Of a stretch of DNA of 64,000 nucleotides, positions 61,178 to 64,000 are shown one piece after another (positions within the stretch are counted from its first letter, which is position 1; each line of letters starts with the position of its first letter). The DNA is from an uncultured Pontibacter sp. GTDB lineage: Bacteria > Bacteroidota > Bacteroidia > Cytophagales > Hymenobacteraceae. The stretch is from the NCBI RefSeq assembly GCF_947499215.1, contig NZ_CANMNI010000001.1, positions 806,001 to 870,000 on the forward strand, given 5' to 3'. The notes beneath the pieces are model-generated. The model worked only from the letters and a program-made list of their open reading frames with translations. It was not told the origin of the DNA and did no database searches. Position numbers and translations under genes: made by a program.

Positions 61178-62443
61178 CTAAGCCTCTTGCTTTTCTTCCA
61201 GATTGAAGAGAGCGCTCAGGCCTTCAAGCAAGGCCTCTGACTCACCACGCTGGCAAGCTGCCTTCAGTTCCAGTGCAGGTAGTTTTACAATCTTGTTGAG
61301 GATATTTTTGGTGATAGCTTCTACGAGTTCTTTCTCGCTGTCACCCAGCTTTTTGGTGTAGCGGGCCAGCTCTTGCTGACGAATTTCCTCCAATCGGCTC
61401 TTAAACTGCTGTAGGGCCGGTGACATCGCCATTTCGCGTGTCCAAGTGGTAAACTCAGCCATCTCCTGAGCTATGATCTCTTTAACCTGCGGTATAGCGG
61501 CCATACGCATGGTCAGCGCCTCGGTGGCACGGTTCCGGATGTTGTCTACGTTGTATACACGCGCATTTGGCAGCACCTCTATCTCAGCGTCAATGCTGCG
61601 CGGCATAGAAAGGTCCACGAAGAATTTCGGTGCGGTTACACCCATCTGCTCCACTTCAGACTTACCGATAAAGAAGCAATCGCCCGGCACCGATGAGATC
61701 ACCACATCTGCCTGTGCCATTTCTTCCCACACATTCTCCCAGTAAATAGCACGGGCATTAGTCTTCTGAGTCAGCTCCAGTGCCTTGTGGTGCGTGCGGT
61801 TGGCGATGGTGATGTTGCTGATCTTCGACTTGCCGAAGTTATCGCAAACATTCGCGCCTATCTCCCCCACTCCGATCATGAGCACACGCGGGTCAGCCAT
61901 GCCTTTGGTGAGTTCTTCTACCAGCTCCACCGTGGCATACGACACAGAAGCGGCACCGTCGAAGAAGGATGTCTGGTTGAATACCTGTTTGTTGGTGTAG
62001 AAAATGGTATGCATCAGCCTGTGCAGAAACGGTCCGGCCATGTCGGCGTCAGCGGCCCACTGGTAGGCTTTTTTTACTTGGTTGAGTATCTGCATATCGC
62101 CCACCACCTGCGACTCTAAGCCCAGCGACACATAAAAAAGATGCTGCACGGCTTGCTGGTGGTCGGTGATGTTCTGGAAATACGTGGAGATCTCCTTGGT
62201 CGCGATAAAGCCTTTCTCGATGGCAATCAGTTTGATGATGGCCTGCGAAAGATCTTGTGCAGCCGAGTAGTATACCTCGGTGCGGTTGCAGGTAGAGAGT
62301 ACCAGCACATCCTGTGCGTCTGTAAACTCATTTATCTTATCGAGCAGGTTGCGGCAACCGATCTCGTTCAGCGACACGGCTTCGCGAACGGCAATAGGTG
62401 CTTGCTTGTAAGATAAAGTAAGGGCTTTGAACTGGTTTTGCAT
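61178..62443 (-). CDS. hemA: Glutamyl-tRNA reductase
   Basis: VLVLSTCNRTEVYY; GLESQVVGDMQILNQVKKAY; RVLMIGVGEIGANVCDNF; FVDLSMPRSID. Confidence 0.95.
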   Translation of the reverse strand: MQNQFKALTLSYKQAPIAVREAVSLNEIGCRNLLDKINEFTDAQDVLVLSTCNRTEVYYSAAQDLSQAIIKLIAIEKGFIATKEISTYFQNITDHQQAVQHLFYVSLGLESQVVGDMQILNQVKKAYQWAADADMAGPFLHRLMHTIFYTNKQVFNQTSFFDGAASVSYATVELVEELTKGMADPRVLMIGVGEIGANVCDNFGKSKISNITIANRTHHKALELTQKTNARAIYWENVWEEMAQADVVISSVPGDCFFIGKSEVEQMGVTAPKFFVDLSMPRSIDAEIEVLPNARVYNVDNIRNRATEALTMRMAAIPQVKEIIAQEMAEFTTWTREMAMSPALQQFKSRLEEIRQQELARYTKKLGDSEKELVEAITKNILNKIVKLPALELKAACQRGESEALLEGLSALFNLEEKQEA

Positions 62444-62554
62444 GGTCTTTCTCTCAGATACAATGCAAAGGTCTTAAATGCTAGGCTGCAAAAATATGAC
62501 TTTAGTCACTTTCAGGCAGGAGAAATGTCAGTGTTTGATGGAGGAGCAAAAGAG

Positions 62555-62601
62555 TTTGCGGAGAATAAATGCGCTAATCTCCGCAAATGTGCGGAGATTA
62601 G
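62555..62601 (-). promoter_or_regulatory. Competing stem-loops upstream of hemA
   Basis: TTTGCGGAGA (62555-62564), TCTCCGCAAA (62578-62587) and TGCGGAGATTAG (62590-62601): the middle element can pair with either flank; CTAATCTCCGCA-AATG-TGCGGAGATTAG is a perfect 12-bp stem. Confidence 0.5.
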
Positions 62602-62663
62602 GCAATGCACTTTATCAGGTGGAAAAAGTAAAAGCAACAGCTGGTAAGGATGCTGTCAACCTC

Positions 62664-63725
62664 TTAATTCCGCATACGCTCTAATTTCTGAGAGTTCAGA
62701 ATGGTAATCTTGCTTCCACGCGTATCGATCAGGTTCTCGTCTTTGAAATCAGCCAAGGTACGAATTACCGTTTCTTTGGAGGCTCCTACAATGCTGGCCA
62801 AATCCTCGCGGGTAATGGAAACCTCTGACTTGTAGTTCGGGTCTTCTTTGTATTGCTTCTCCACAAACAGCAGGGCCTCGGCCACACGCTTGCGCACAGA
62901 ATTATAAGCCAGTTTCAAAAGGCGCTCCTCACGGTCAGCCAAATTATCGGATAAGATTTTGATGAACTTGCCCGCCACGTCGCGGTTCTGATACAGCAGA
63001 GTATAGAAGTCCTCGCGGGGAATGATGTATACCTCTGAGTCCTCTAGCGCCATTGCAGACTCACGATAGGATTTCTCTTCCAGCAAATCGAGATAGCCGA
63101 TAAAATCTCCGTCTTTGTATAGACAGGTGATGTACTCACGGCCTTCTTCGTTCGACTTATAAGTTTTGATTTTTCCTTTGTTCAGGAAGTACAGGTTGCT
63201 CGGGTAGTTGCCCTCTGAGAACAGATGCTGCTTTTTGCGGAACACTGTCACACGGCGGTTTTCGGAGATGAGTTTGTTCAGTTCCTCATAGCCTTTCGCC
63301 TCCTGTATAAAGTTGTCGATGCCCTGCACGTTGCGCTGGAACTCCGCCTTCATGATCTCATTTTTCTTCAGGCGCATCTCCACCACGTCAAGCAACTCCA
63401 CGTCGTCAAAAGGCTTTGTCAGGTAGTCATCCGCCCCTAGATTCATCCCTCTTCGGAAATCGTCTTTCTCCGACTTGGCAGTCAGGAAGATGAAGGGAAT
63501 GCTCGCCGTATCCGGATTTTTGCTCAGCATGTGCAGTACGCCGTACCCGTCGAGCTGCGGCATCATGATATCGCAAATGATTAGGTCGGGGTGCTCTTTT
63601 TTAGCGATGTCTACACCCAGCTTACCATTGGCAGCTTCAATCACATTGTAATTGGCCAGCGTGAGTATCTCGGCGGTGTTTTCGCGAATCTCTTGGTTGT
63701 CCTCAATAAGCAATATCTTTTTCAT
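62664..63725 (-). CDS. Response regulator fused to cyclic-nucleotide-binding and Crp-type HTH domains
   Basis: REC: LLIEDNQEIRENTAEIL...DLIICDIMMPQLDGYGVL...FLTAKSEKDDFRRGMNLGADDYLTKPF; cNMP-like LFSEGNYPSNLYFLNKGKIKTYK; HTH VSITREDLASIVGASKETVIRTLADFKDENLI. Confidence 0.93.
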   Translation of the reverse strand: MKKILLIEDNQEIRENTAEILTLANYNVIEAANGKLGVDIAKKEHPDLIICDIMMPQLDGYGVLHMLSKNPDTASIPFIFLTAKSEKDDFRRGMNLGADDYLTKPFDDVELLDVVEMRLKKNEIMKAEFQRNVQGIDNFIQEAKGYEELNKLISENRRVTVFRKKQHLFSEGNYPSNLYFLNKGKIKTYKSNEEGREYITCLYKDGDFIGYLDLLEEKSYRESAMALEDSEVYIIPREDFYTLLYQNRDVAGKFIKILSDNLADREERLLKLAYNSVRKRVAEALLFVEKQYKEDPNYKSEVSITREDLASIVGASKETVIRTLADFKDENLIDTRGSKITILNSQKLERMRN

Positions 63726-64000
63726 ATCTGTGCGGTATATGGCAAAGTGATGGTGAATGTGGTGCCGCGACCCAGTTCGCTTTCGTAGCGAAGTTCGCCT
63801 CCCATAATTTCTACATATTTTTTTACAATGTTGAGCCCCAGTCCCGTTCCCTGTATGTTGGTCACGTTCTGGGCTCTGAAAAACGGTGTAAACAGGTGTG
63901 TCTTGTCCTCATCCGGTATACCTATGCCTTCGTCGCGCACCACCATGGTGATGGTATCGGCTTTGATGGCAGTCGTAAACCATATTGTGCTGTTCTCACC
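63722..64000 (-). CDS. Partial sensor histidine kinase (HATPase end)
   Basis: GENSTIWFTTAIKADTITMVVRDEGIGIPDEDKTHLFTPFFRAQNVTNIQGTGLGLNIVKKYVEIMGGELRYESELGRGTTFTITLP; ATGA overlap with the response regulator; continues past the window end. Confidence 0.93.
   Translation of the reverse strand, partial: GENSTIWFTTAIKADTITMVVRDEGIGIPDEDKTHLFTPFFRAQNVTNIQGTGLGLNIVKKYVEIMGGELRYESELGRGTTFTITLPYTAQI

Noticed and set aside
62438-62684. 69-aa and 68-aa plus-strand ORFs upstream of hemA
   Set aside because: They run through the stem-loop leader and the regulator 3' end; not protein-like.
1-64000. CRISPR arrays, tRNA/rRNA genes, intact transposases
   Set aside because: No regularly spaced short repeats, no recognised tRNA T-loop/acceptor pattern, and no ORF with transposase or integrase motifs was seen by eye; a tRNAscan/Infernal run would be needed to exclude small RNAs.

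Overview
The window comes from a Bacteroidota chromosome, probably Cytophagales/Hymenobacteraceae (Pontibacter-like). That placement is inferred from the SusC/SusD pair, T9SS sorting domains and DUF5687, not from a search. Three zones are visible. (1) ~0-2.7 kb: ordinary genes (SnoaL-like lipoprotein end, glycine-zipper protein, N-acyl-D-amino-acid deacylase), ending at a perfect 27-bp-arm hairpin. (2) ~2.9-40.8 kb: an AT-rich exopolysaccharide (EPS) island. It carries Wza/Wzc, an epimerase, a flippase, glycosyltransferases, two coupled P-loop kinases, a Wzy-like protein, a WbaP-type initiating transferase, CelD-like GNAT proteins, a DegT aminotransferase, a polysaccharide deacetylase, an MBOAT acyltransferase remnant, AsnB, polysaccharide-lyase-like proteins and T9SS-secreted propeller-like proteins. 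It also has long empty or decayed intergenic stretches and strikingly GC-rich, near-identical domain cassettes embedded in otherwise AT-rich, diverged genes. (3) ~40.9-64 kb: core-like sequence with a predicted pseudokinase, an ABC transporter, an amidohydrolase, an MBL-fold protein, DUF1622, a SusCD pair, a beta-lactamase-like hydrolase, hemA and a REC-cNMP-Crp regulator with its histidine kinase. The most notable single gene is 47681-49798, which appears to fuse a periplasmic ligand-binding (LIV-BP/type-1 PBP) domain to a pentameric ligand-gated ion channel (Pro-loop motif plus four TM helices). Other leads are the GC-rich homogenised cassettes, the pseudokinase, a dense GGTATA/TATACC hexamer signal in the core-like zone, and competing stem-loops upstream of hemA. 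All family calls come from reading motifs by eye; no database searches were run.
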